A DNA stretch of 62,000 bases, taken from assembly GCA_905221605.1 (NCBI GenBank), contig CAJNDS010002372.1, positions 1 through 62,000 on the forward strand. Direction: 5' to 3'. The stretch's first letter is position 1. The number at the start of each line of letters is the position of its first letter. Of this stretch, positions 22,001-30,406 are shown piece by piece. This DNA comes from Symbiodinium natans. Its lineage: Eukaryota > Sar > Dinophyceae > Suessiales > Symbiodiniaceae. The notes below the pieces were generated by a model. It was given only the letters and a program-made list of their open reading frames with translations, was not told the origin of the DNA and ran no database searches. The translations under genes were made by a program, and so were the position numbers.

Positions 22001-24321
22001 CATGAGATCTGAAGAGCCGAAAATTTGGCCTCAGGATTGCGGTGCCTCACAAATGATGCCAGGTAACGACATAGCCATGGTCTTCGATGAGTCTCTTTTG
22101 TAATACCACACACTCCGCCATGAGTATAGTGGCCCAACACCAGAGCTCGCGTACTTGTGCACCAATTGTTGATACCACCTCTTCGATTCACCCTCTTTGG
22201 GTATACAATCCCTTCCAAAAGCTCCTCACAGTCCACGTAATCGTACATAGACCTTTCATACATTGACCTGGCTTTTTGTTCTTCTTTTTCAAACTGTGCT
22301 CCATCCTCGGCAGTCTCACTTTTGCAGACCAAATAAGCATCTTCATGAGGAGAACAGCATGTTGGCCAATACTCATCACCAGGAACATTGTCCTCAACAT
22401 CTGCATTTTCTTCCAGCTCCCCCAGACCCTGCATGTCATCCTCGAAAATTTCTAAGGGCGGACTCTCCCCCCGCTTGCGAAGCAAGCGCAAGGAGCCCAC
22501 ATGACCACGCAGTGAAGAGGCCGGGCTTTTTGCCACCAACCGATGGCGAACTGGAGGATCGCGAGGCGGAGGTAAAGGAGGACCTTCCTCATCAGCGAAC
22601 CGAAGCGCCGGTTTTTTCCCCTTGAGACGATGCTCTGGAGGAGAAGGCTCCTGTTCTTCTACCACCCCTTCCAGCTCCAATTCAGGTGGTTCCTTTATAT
22701 TGGAAAAAATCGTAGTGCAGGGAAATAACACCAGTTCATCCGGATCTTTTGCAGTCCCTTGAGCTTCCACCCAATAACCACCAGGTAGGTCATCACACGG
22801 ACCCAAAAGAAGTGCGGGCTGCGTACGATCGACCCATTGCCGACCTTTCTTTGTTCCATCCGGACCCAGCAACTCCCACGGACGACGTTTGACTTGAATC
22901 TGAGCACCAAAGGGAAGCAATGCTTTCGGGTTTAACCCCAACTCCCTTTCAGCTTTATGCCACCGTAACATTGACCAATGGCGAGCAGCCAGTGCCCAGT
23001 ACGCCGGCCCGAGTCGCGCCTCCTTTAAGAGCGACCTTACACCACGTTTGAATAAACCCACACATGCTTCAGCGCGCCCATTTGTTTGCGGGACTCCAGG
23101 ATCACCAGTGGTCCTATATATCAGACGAGTTTCACAAAAGGACCGGAAGCGTGCATTGACAAACTCCCCCGCTCGATCTGAATGGATTCTCAACACCGGA
23201 TACCCATGTCTTTGCAAGCGCACCATCATCCTTTGAACAGCCGATAAAACAGTTGTCTGTTGTTTGTCCACAATCGGCTCCACCATAACGAAGTTGATCA
23301 CACGGACAGGCTGGGTCAAGTGGTCCTTCAGTTCCTTCCAGGATTTCTCAGAAGCTTGGATTTTCAACACCTCTGCCTCCAGAACTGGCGCAGGTTCCAC
23401 CGGCGCAGAGTCTTCCTCCTCGAAGTTTGCGACTGCATCGCCTAACCGTTCTCCGACACCAGCACCTTCATCTGCCACCTGATCTTCCACCTCATCCGCA
23501 TCTTCCTCCTTTTCTGGAGGGCGACCCACATTGGGATCCAACATTGGAAACTGATACACACCAATAACAGCGTGTCGTGGCTTCTGCTGGTGAGCATCCT
23601 TTGAACACTTGTATGGACCCGCCAAGTCCAATGATAAAGTGTAAGCATCCCCATGCTTCCGCCTCAAATGGCGACGCTCTTTTCCAGCGGCAGACACACA
23701 AATTTGACAATCACGTCTGAAAGGAATATGCCCCCTTAGGCAATGGACACGGAAAGCTCGCTCCTCAGCTGTTAACCTCCGTAACGTTCCCTCTCGTTCT
23801 TCCTTTTTTGACACCATAGTTTCCCGTTCAGCATCGCTCTCCTGCAACCATTGTGCCAACCTGTGACGTATTCTTTTTACCAATCCAAACGCCCATCGCG
23901 CCCATATGGAGGATTGTCCAATACGCTCTTCCAGGGTAGAAGCGAATGTTGCTGACCACGGAACAACCACACGAACCTGTTCCAACGATTCCCATAGTTC
24001 CATATCAGACGCCAGGAAAGTCGTAGGCTTCACCAGAGCATGTCCCAATGCTCCTTGATCAAAATGTGCAGCGTACATTCCATAACGCTCGCAAAAGCTT
24101 TTTACCTCCGGCCAACTCCAGAAGGTAGGACTTGAGAACCCTTTCTGAGAACCATCCACCAGATCCTCAGCACTCAAGACCGTTTTGCCGTTCTGAGAGA
24201 AATCTTTCCCTATGAGTTCAGGGTCCCCAGGACTTTCCATGCCAAAGAAGACAGAACCTCCATTGATGACTTCAGCAGTTCCACACCTTGAATGCACCGC
24301 CACGTCATATAGGAAAAGCAT
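19075..24321 (-). CDS. Copia pol: integrase, 2OG-Fe oxygenase-like, RT, RNase H
   Basis: 1748 codons in one frame. Residues 1-120 continue the methyltransferase-like domain of the preceding frame (FFGMESPGDP, FWSWPEVKSFCERYGM). Integrase: zinc motif H193, H198, C205, C208, then catalytic D232, D382 and E418 (DD35E). Between integrase and RT lies a domain with HRD (H781, D783), H849 and R858, the ligand pattern of 2-oxoglutarate/Fe(II) oxygenases. RT follows with D1139 (LDISKAF) and YVDD (D1251, D1252), then RNase H (YADASF, D1438; STAEAEL). The C-terminus has a hydrophobic segment (about 1657-1675) and a C/H cluster (C1704, C1711, C1725, C1728). The listed start is the first ATG; the protein is more likely made by frameshifting from the upstream frame. 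All RT and integrase catalytic residues seen are intact, so the element may be active. Confidence 0.93.
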   Translation of the reverse strand: MLFLYDVAVHSRCGTAEVINGGSVFFGMESPGDPELIGKDFSQNGKTVLSAEDLVDGSQKGFSSPTFWSWPEVKSFCERYGMYAAHFDQGALGHALVKPTTFLASDMELWESLEQVRVVVPWSATFASTLEERIGQSSIWARWAFGLVKRIRHRLAQWLQESDAERETMVSKKEEREGTLRRLTAEERAFRVHCLRGHIPFRRDCQICVSAAGKERRHLRRKHGDAYTLSLDLAGPYKCSKDAHQQKPRHAVIGVYQFPMLDPNVGRPPEKEEDADEVEDQVADEGAGVGERLGDAVANFEEEDSAPVEPAPVLEAEVLKIQASEKSWKELKDHLTQPVRVINFVMVEPIVDKQQTTVLSAVQRMMVRLQRHGYPVLRIHSDRAGEFVNARFRSFCETRLIYRTTGDPGVPQTNGRAEACVGLFKRGVRSLLKEARLGPAYWALAARHWSMLRWHKAERELGLNPKALLPFGAQIQVKRRPWELLGPDGTKKGRQWVDRTQPALLLGPCDDLPGGYWVEAQGTAKDPDELVLFPCTTIFSNIKEPPELELEGVVEEQEPSPPEHRLKGKKPALRFADEEGPPLPPPRDPPVRHRLVAKSPASSLRGHVGSLRLLRKRGESPPLEIFEDDMQGLGELEENADVEDNVPGDEYWPTCCSPHEDAYLVCKSETAEDGAQFEKEEQKARSMYERSMYDYVDCEELLEGIVYPKRVNRRGGINNWCTSTRALVLGHYTHGGVCGITKETHRRPWLCRYLASFVRHRNPEAKFSALQISCNAPVSLHRDSHNEKHYCNYVCGFGDYKDGQLWVEDEKALEEGAEVVEQYYGKKVLPGKLVDIHWNFMSFFPRKLHGPMPWKGNRVSLTGYTPVFMERLSYKDRCYLLQCKFPLPEPQAEEGGKRKWLKMTLKETSLDDIAEEGDYAVFEAHQWALEEHLSIRRLIAEQECCVLDEFHGSANESNGEKGSETREWLVKAKKTEEQLSRFLVKAAQVQQVVQENTALEAAEEVEFLQTKTIPTQEAMQELEKWRESLSDEVKSLVKELEVVEPTTQEKLDKLAEEPDAPVIEYVPSLVVFTRKQGTGRRRARICACGNFISSTAATEYEGPRSLRRHSLYAPGLDSTTFRCQVRHAAYMVWIIAGLDISKAFLTAPMNRAQRERRLVVVQPPRAAVKLGLCTKEERWIVRKALYGLAESPAAWVEWRDQRLQGMSWVSKDGQAMSFQRSNADPSLFLIMAQEKPKGASKLVGTMGLYVDDFLMAGTMTVLREALEQIRKEWKTSEPEFCGPGCGDGFLKFLGVQIWYRNGSFVLNQEDFVRDLLNRRGYQIDETGKGSNLPMVKETPGEEEEVDIPSLRAAQGAVGEFLWVAIKTRPDLAFCTSQLSLWTSRRPRFVVKKAEEVFRYLAATPTLGLTFGAIATCEKERNEVLRYGRGVKVVESYADASFAAGENEKSHSGAVVVWGDCPVMWATQRQSTVALSTAEAELRASIEGATMIQSCTPIIAALVGTGEESLQKVLCTDSVSTCSIIQYPAGSWRTRHLRIRAAGVRSLVDRGYMVIAHLRGEYMIADLLTKLMSGQVYAKQKALWGLQMLVQGTDLKRASLAMAVMMVAASLQGMATGGEEASIAGFFCSEEGVCRVANTSAVMVLAQGIEMVTSNADLVAYLVAAIILWELAWCLFRRLYRWLWVKKVVVIPASATLYTTVGGNCMHASSDCDVLRYSQPRAKTLCKHCLKDGWVVNAEFLGEERAAGT

Positions 24322-26080
24322 CTTCAGAAGTAAAACACCATCCTTTTGAGCTAATTCTTTGATGTGGCCAAGGAAGACTTTTTAATCCCAACCGTTCAGG
24401 TCCACAGCGCCGGCGTAGTACAGGTGGACCACCGTCTTCACCTCTCAACCTTGACACTGTCCTGCATGGAGGTCCTCCAACCACAGCAACCACCTTTCCT
24501 TCAGCCGCCAGATGCAGAAGATACTTCCAGACGCTCGAATTATGTAGGTCTCCGCCTTTCTTCAAATCCAGCTCCAGTACCTCCACATCCCGACTGGGAA
24601 AATGCCATTTTTGTTTTCCTGAAAATAGGTGTACCACCACCCTTTTTGCTCGTGCCAGCCGTTTCCTTTTATGACGGTTGAAAGGCAACGCCGCAATATC
24701 TCCATGTGGCAACAGCTCCATCAGCATATTTTCTGGTATATCCCCATAATACCACCGAAGAAATCGCCAACATGCCTGGACGAACTCCTCCTCATTCGCT
24801 GACGCTGTCCGCGCTGCGCTTTGCAACGACGCTTTTACGGCCACCTCATTGTCCGTATTCGGACACCCTTGAACCATACGTGCCACCTTCAATGCTTGCT
24901 TTGGTGAACACCAATCCATTTCATCAATGATCTGAAGCGCCACCTCCTTTTCCAAACAAGGGCACCCATTCAGATCTCGAACGCGAAGTTCCCCCAGAAC
25001 AGGATGTGAGGCTGTGCACTTGCCACCACGCCACTGAACTCTGAGACCAACCAAGGCGCTCGCTTTGCCAATTGGCACTAGTGGATCTACCATTTCAGGA
25101 GTTACCAGGGTCCCACCTGGGGTAATACACATCTCCCGAGATCCAACAGCTAAAGACACCAACACCTTTTGCTGCGGAAGCTGTTCACCAGGACGAAGTG
25201 ATCTGAGAGGATGTGATGCTCCCGAGTCCAACATGCCCATTCCCGAACACTCATTGGTGTCAGAAACCCTGGCCACATGTAGAACGCATACTCCTCGGCC
25301 TTCTCCCTGCTTCGGCAACAACGTGGCATCAGACGAACCGACTCCACAGTCCGCCCTTCCATTCCTCCATTGAGAATGGGACCAAGATGCACACTGCCTT
25401 TCAGCATGCAAAACCATCTTTTCAGCTGTTTTGTAATCCATAACCAAACAGCCATGTTCAAACCACAAGAGCTGGTCCAGCGAAGATTTTGCACTCACGT
25501 GACACATCCCATTGATCACGGTGAGGTTCGCCCCAAACTCCAAAATCAACCAGAGAGGGATAATCAGAGGCCCATTGTCTTCCCTGATCAATGTCCCTTT
25601 CTCTGTAATCCTCATTGTCACACCACCAAGTGCGCTTTGCACCATAACAGTAGTGTCAGGTAAACATTCCCATGGAAAAAGCGTCCGCACAAGATGCGTA
25701 GCAGCTGTATCCACCAACGCCACTCTCCCTTCCTGCTGAAACAACCCAGAGCCCCATAACATTCGAACACTGGGATCCCCGCTTGATGCTGACTGCGCTG
25801 ATGACAGTTTCATAGATTTCAGCACCTCTAACGCTTCAGCAAGGACCTGATTGGGTGTTGATGGTGATGAGGGACTTGCAGAACCTTTCTCCAATCCCGC
25901 ATTAGCCGTCTCATCTCCCCCTTCAGCCACTTCTGCCTTTTTGGCATTTCCCCATTTTGCACCTTTGCCGCCCTTTCCCCCTTTGGGAGAATTCCCTTTA
26001 GATCTATTCCTTTCGGGATTTGAGTCCACATTGGAACTTGCACCATCTTTGTATGGACACTGCGGCTGACGGCCCCACAT
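24305..26080 (-). CDS. Copia protease (two lobes) and C5-MTase-like domain
   Basis: 591 codons, overlapping gag upstream and pol downstream. It begins with the end of a zinc knuckle (QPQCPYK). Two homologous protease-like lobes follow: D124 in VDTAATHLVRTL and D285 in LDSGASHPLRSL, each followed by a similar LP...V.V...G...M.IT..GTL pattern; only the second has the classical DSG triad. The C-terminal part carries HLFSG (486-488 = FSG), an ELD and GGPPCRT with C539: the order and spacing resemble motifs I, II and IV of C5 cytosine methyltransferases, where the Cys attacks the base. The domain continues in the pol frame after a +1 step near CAAAGAA (about 24,355-24,361). The listed ATG is probably not used. 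Confidence 0.8.
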   Translation of the reverse strand: MWGRQPQCPYKDGASSNVDSNPERNRSKGNSPKGGKGGKGAKWGNAKKAEVAEGGDETANAGLEKGSASPSSPSTPNQVLAEALEVLKSMKLSSAQSASSGDPSVRMLWGSGLFQQEGRVALVDTAATHLVRTLFPWECLPDTTVMVQSALGGVTMRITEKGTLIREDNGPLIIPLWLILEFGANLTVINGMCHVSAKSSLDQLLWFEHGCLVMDYKTAEKMVLHAERQCASWSHSQWRNGRADCGVGSSDATLLPKQGEGRGVCVLHVARVSDTNECSGMGMLDSGASHPLRSLRPGEQLPQQKVLVSLAVGSREMCITPGGTLVTPEMVDPLVPIGKASALVGLRVQWRGGKCTASHPVLGELRVRDLNGCPCLEKEVALQIIDEMDWCSPKQALKVARMVQGCPNTDNEVAVKASLQSAARTASANEEEFVQACWRFLRWYYGDIPENMLMELLPHGDIAALPFNRHKRKRLARAKRVVVHLFSGKQKWHFPSRDVEVLELDLKKGGDLHNSSVWKYLLHLAAEGKVVAVVGGPPCRTVSRLRGEDGGPPVLRRRCGPERLGLKSLPWPHQRISSKGWCFTSEDAFPI

Positions 26081-28287
26081 TCAAAACATCTTCCACGCTC
26101 CAGGGAGTCCTTGTCATGGCGAAATTTGCAGCGTGATCCGAACTTGCAGCCTGCATCTGTCTTCCCAAATATCCAACAGAATGGACGTTCACCATCACCG
26201 CTGTACCTTTTTCCTTTCCCTTTGCCTTTGTCACCCTCCTCTGCCTCGTCACCAGTTCCCTTTTGGGCCTTGTTTAACCTTGCCCTTTTCTTGGCGTCCG
26301 AGTCCTGCTTCACCTCTGGGTCACCAGCGCTATGCAATAGCAGTTCAAACTCTGCTTGTAACATTTCAGCTAGTTGTGTCGCAGTTTCAGAGGTCGGCGA
26401 GTAGTCCACCCCCAATTTCTCCCGAAAGGATGCCACTCTGAAATGCACCGTAGGGTGTTTTGCCAGCAACGCGGATGATAAAGCATCCAATCCCTTGATA
26501 AGCAAGGTAGCGTCCGGCTCGGATGCTCGCAGCTCCCTTAATCGGGAACGCCATTGCGCCCATTGACGCACTCCCTTAATAGCCTCTGAGATCGAGGTTG
26601 CTGAAGATGGTTGCACCAAGAAGTTTAACATTGTGCGGCGCTCGTTTGCTCCACCTGGTTGGTAGACTGTCAGCAACTTGTAAAATATCATCACCGACCC
26701 CAACATTCGAGCGGAAACGATCTCGGTCTTCAATCTCTCCGGAATCGCCTGTAGCAGCAAAGACACCGCTCTCTGCTCCAACAAAACATGCACAGTTCGA
26801 ACCACCTTGAGCCCTTCCAGCTCAGCCTTGATGCCCAACCTTTCCAGCGGAGAGACACTCAACCATTTGGCGTACGCCTGATACGCCTTTGTATAGACGG
26901 ATTGCCACCACACTCTTCCTGTATCTGTCAGCGAAGACAACATTGGCTCGATCATTGCGATCCAATCACCTAGTGCCGTCGGATTGCTTGGTGTGTAGTC
27001 TGCCAAAGTAGGAAGGCTCATCACTTGCTTCCCAAGAGCCTCCGGACGTTCAGTTCCAGAACTATCACCAATGTTTGGCATACCACGTGGCACTACTGCT
27101 CCAGGAGGTAAGCTGACCCTTCCACCAGGCCCTTGAGGCAGTCCATGTCCCATTCCAGGCGTAAAAGCTGTGAGCGGAACCTTTTCTAATTCCAACTTCC
27201 CAGCGATCATTTTCCACCGATATGGAACATCATCCACCATTGTATATCCACCCGATCCTGCTGGGTTCTCTTGCGTCGAAGTTTCCCGAGCTGAAACAAA
27301 ACCGGGCTGATTTCCCATCGGTGCGGCAGAACCATCAACACCTGACGGCAAGGAAGGAATCGGAACATGTGTTAAACCAGGTGGTCCACTTGCATATCCA
27401 CCACTTGCAGAACCTCCCATGGGGTAATTCAATGGAGGCAATCTGGAGGGTTTCTTCCCTTCAGCTACGTGCATCATTGGCACTTCTTTTTCATCCTCCA
27501 CATGAGCATCCCCTTTCCTGGGCTCAGGCAAGGGTTGAAGGTCACAACCCTTGGGCAGGTCGTAGCCCTCAATCGGCAGCCATGTCCCATCAGGCAACAC
27601 AGTCCAAAAACCACCCATACCATCAGTGTAGAAAACTTGTCCTGGCGGGTACTGTTTCTCTGGAGTCATTCCCAAGGGATATGCAGCATTTGCGTCCACC
27701 ATTCCAGCGCTCCGTGCTCTTGAAGCTGACCCAGATGCAGCAGAGGTATAGCTTTTCTCCTCCACCCGATGCAACCTGTTTCCCAGCTCCTTTGTTTGCA
27801 CAAGCAACTCTTTAAGTGCACGCTTAACCACTGCCATATCTTCACCTTGTTCTTCACCACTCAGATCAGGAATAAGCTCTTCCTCGCCTTGTGTCTCACC
27901 AATATTACCTCTTTCCATCTGGCCCATTAAACCTGACGATGGCCTCTCAGCTGGTGCAGGTTCCCGATCCCGAAGTTCTGGCAACGACGGTGGCCTTCTT
28001 GTTTCTTCACCACTTCTATCCCCTCCGCTCGCAGGAAGACTTGCTGGCCTTGATTGCCTCAGTCTCATTTCTTCATGAGCCCGCTCGCTCCAGAAAGGAT
28101 TCGCTGCTGGAAACGGAACCGCTTCATTTTCCACCTGAGACGTTTGTTGTATCATTGCAACTTCCCTACCATCTGTCAGTGCTTGCACCCCTTGCTGTCG
28201 TTCTTCACCCCCATCACCACGATTTTCTTCGGCTTCATTGGCCGCGGATGACAGTCCAGGTTCTGAGCGACGCCGCAACATGTCCAT
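25828..28287 (-). CDS. Copia gag
   Basis: 819 codons from the first ATG (28,287). Gag packages element RNA and forms the virus-like particle. The first half is proline/glycine-rich and disordered; a helical capsid-like region spans roughly 470-660 (ALGDWIAMIEPMLSSLTDTG onward). Near the end lie a CCCH finger (C-x9-C-x5-C-x3-H) and the start of a zinc knuckle, CFEC. The frame then runs on out of phase; the natural continuation of the knuckle (QPQCPYK) is in the next frame, so a frame change occurs near 26,065-26,080. A TTG codon upstream (28,299) is in frame, but the ATG is the better start. The 5' leader between LTR and ATG is only about 60 bases. Confidence 0.85.
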   Translation of the reverse strand: MDMLRRRSEPGLSSAANEAEENRGDGGEERQQGVQALTDGREVAMIQQTSQVENEAVPFPAANPFWSERAHEEMRLRQSRPASLPASGGDRSGEETRRPPSLPELRDREPAPAERPSSGLMGQMERGNIGETQGEEELIPDLSGEEQGEDMAVVKRALKELLVQTKELGNRLHRVEEKSYTSAASGSASRARSAGMVDANAAYPLGMTPEKQYPPGQVFYTDGMGGFWTVLPDGTWLPIEGYDLPKGCDLQPLPEPRKGDAHVEDEKEVPMMHVAEGKKPSRLPPLNYPMGGSASGGYASGPPGLTHVPIPSLPSGVDGSAAPMGNQPGFVSARETSTQENPAGSGGYTMVDDVPYRWKMIAGKLELEKVPLTAFTPGMGHGLPQGPGGRVSLPPGAVVPRGMPNIGDSSGTERPEALGKQVMSLPTLADYTPSNPTALGDWIAMIEPMLSSLTDTGRVWWQSVYTKAYQAYAKWLSVSPLERLGIKAELEGLKVVRTVHVLLEQRAVSLLLQAIPERLKTEIVSARMLGSVMIFYKLLTVYQPGGANERRTMLNFLVQPSSATSISEAIKGVRQWAQWRSRLRELRASEPDATLLIKGLDALSSALLAKHPTVHFRVASFREKLGVDYSPTSETATQLAEMLQAEFELLLHSAGDPEVKQDSDAKKRARLNKAQKGTGDEAEEGDKGKGKGKRYSGDGERPFCWIFGKTDAGCKFGSRCKFRHDKDSLERGRCFECGAVSRSVHTKMVQVPMWTQIPKGIDLKGILPKGERAAKVQNGEMPKRQKWLKGEMRRLMRDWRKVLQVPHHHQHPIRSLLKR

Positions 28288-28337
28288 GGCACGGAACAAA
28301 CCAAAGATCTTTACCTATACCGCAGGAAGCCTAATTT

Positions 28338-28349
28338 GGGCTCATAACC
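28338..28349 (-). promoter_or_regulatory. Copia primer-binding site, half tRNA-Met type
   Basis: Directly next to the 5' LTR the plus strand reads GGGCTCATAACC, which is the anticodon arm of an initiator-type tRNA-Met (anticodon CAU). Copia-group elements are known to prime from this internal tRNA region rather than from its 3' end. The match supports both the element's orientation and the LTR boundary. Confidence 0.7.
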
Positions 28350-28540
28350 TACGGGGGGCAACCGAAGGAGGACAGGGAACAAAACAGTCAAAACCAACCA
28401 ACAACAAACCAACCCAAAACACCAAGCACCCTTTCTTCTCTAGGCGCATGGCCCGATCTTGAGCCAAAATGGTAGCGGGTACATTGACCCCTTTATCCTT
28501 CTACACCAACTTTTTCCTTCAATACAAATTGCAGCTCCGC
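28350..28540 (-). repeat. 5' LTR of Copia element
   Basis: 191 bases, identical in layout to the 3' LTR but lacking 26 bases. The spliced-leader-like word is at 28,458-28,472 (CTTGAGCCAAAATGG on plus). Directly outside is TTAGGGTTTAGGG, the insertion target. Confidence 0.9.
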
Positions 28541-30406
28541 TTAGGGTTTAGGGTTTAGGGCTTCGGGTTTACGAATTAGGGTTCAGGGCTTAGGATTTAG
28601 GGCATGAAAGAGTGTTGCTAGGGGCCTGGGGAGGGCTTCTGAGGATCTTTCTCACGGGGCAGGCCAAGGCTGCGGCGATCCGGAGGACGCCTTGGCAAAC
28701 CGACTTTTCTAGGGATGGAGCCTGGGATGTTCCCCTTAATTACACTTAAATGTCCTTGTAGGGAAAATGATAGGGGGTACAAAATAATCCCGATTAAGGA
28801 CTGTTAGAGAAAAAGGGGGAACATCCCAAGATGAAGGTTTTTTCAGGGATAAATTAAGGCAGGGTGTTGAGGGTTCTAGGGCTGAGGATTTAGGGCATGT
28901 TCGGCTTCGAGGATTCGGGGCATGTAGGGCTTCTAGGGTTTCAAGGGTCAAGGCTTCGCCACTCAGGGGCTCAACACTAGAGACGGGGTTTAGGGTCCAG
29001 GGTCTTAGGATGCTCAAGGATTTGAGGTTGGCTTCTTTCGTCTGGCCTTCTTCCCACAGTGCCGAAAGGAGGCTTTCATGGCTGTTAGGTTGGCAGCCAG
29101 GTTTTACGACGTTTAGAGGGGTACTCAACACTAGCACAACTCCCTGCTACCCACTTCCTAACCCCGAATACAAACAGCTCCTATACCCACTAAATCCTAG
29201 AGCCCTAAACCCCTAACCCTAAATCCAAAACCCCCTGCATACCCACAACACCATTTTTTAGCCAAAATCATACGAACGAACGGTGAACTGCTGCAACAGC
29301 CCCTAAAGTCTACAGCATCTACAACCTTAGAAAAGAATTACCTTTGAAAACAGTTACCAGAAAAACAAAGCCCCTACATTGAAACGGCAAGGACAGCTGT
29401 TGGGCGCTGCTTTTGTGAGCACTCTACTTTTCCCGGGTTTCTCTATTGAAAAGTAATGAAAAGGGTCGAGGCCGAAACCCCCACCATGAGGGGGAACCTC
29501 TTTGCTGTAGAGAGTAACATTCCTACTCGTTAGGCAACAGCATTGGTACTTGTTCAGGCTCCTTTTCCGAAACCCTCAACCCTAAACACCAAACCCTCCA
29601 CCTCCTAGCCTTAGACCTCGAAACCCCCAAACCCTAAATCTCTAAACCTCGAAACCCCGAACCCCTGAACTCCCAAACCCAAACCCTAAACCTCTGTTCC
29701 CGACCCCTAAACCCCCAAACCCAAACCTCGAAACCCTCAACCCTAATCCTCTAAACCTCGAAACCCTAAACCCTAAACCCGAAACCCTAAACCGTAAACC
29801 CTAAACCCTAAACCTGCCCCAAAGTGGGCCTCCTGAGCTGGCTCGGGCACAGTGATGACCAGGGCCTCGCCACAAGGGACAGGGGGCGAGTCCTCTCAAT
29901 GAAGTTTAGGGATTTAGGGTCTGGGGTTTAGGGTTTAGGGTTTAGGGTTTAGGGTTTAGGGACTATACAGCAGGCAAGAATGAACACACGTTGAAAGCGT
30001 GCGGGGGTTGCGAAGGGGGGGGGGGGGGGTGCGGGGCAGAGGCGGCTGGGCAGAAGACTTAGGATGTAGCACGCCTCCATGTGTATATAGCCTCCAATGA
30101 TCACGGAAGCACAGTGCGCAAGAAGCTTCCCCAACCCCCGAACCCCAAGCCCGGTAAACCTTTAACAGTCTCAAACCTTTAAACCCCTATAAGCCCCAAA
30201 CCCCCAAACCGTGTACACCCGAAATCTTAAAAATCCGAATCCTTCATGCCCTCTACCCTCAAAACCCGAAAACCAAACATTCCAAAACCTAATTGTAAAC
30301 CCTGCGCAGACCCTACATGTTCGCCATCTAAGCTACCCGAAACCAAACCCTAAACCCTAAATCCGAAAAACCCCAAACCCTAAACCCCAAACCCTAAACC
30401 TGAAAC
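28541..30406. other. Host non-coding DNA, telomere-like repeats
   Basis: Degenerate TTTAGGG next to the LTR, a MITE (28,723-28,828), low-repeat DNA at 29,240-29,560 and CCCTAAA-rich DNA at 29,580-29,815. A possible exon on the minus strand (about 29,817-29,870) ends GGGGCAG|GTTTAGGG, so its donor would be the first unit of a telomere-like tract. It may belong to psbF copy 1; a similarly placed AG|GCCC island lies in copy 2 near 56,800-56,830. Confidence 0.45.
28723..28828. mobile_element. MITE-like element, 106 bp
   Basis: Inverted ends TGGGATGTTCCCC and GGGGAACATCCCA enclose AT-rich DNA without coding capacity. The ends match those of the 82-bp element at 8,580-8,661. Confidence 0.65.

Larger units (their letters stand above)
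18665..28540 (-). mobile_element. Ty1/Copia LTR retrotransposon
   Basis: A nearly complete element on the minus strand, 9.88 kb, inserted in TTTAGGG-type repeat (which hides any target-site duplication). Order along its own strand: 5' LTR (28,540-28,350), tRNA-Met-type primer site (28,349-28,338), gag, protease, methyltransferase-like domain, integrase, oxygenase-like domain, RT, RNase H, membrane/zinc tail, purine-rich tract (about 18,883-18,890), 3' LTR (18,881-18,665). Integrase before RT defines Copia. The two LTRs are nearly identical except for one 26-base indel, so the insertion is young. The polyprotein is carried by three overlapping frames needing two frame changes (near 26,065-26,080 and 24,355-24,361). 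Confidence 0.93.
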
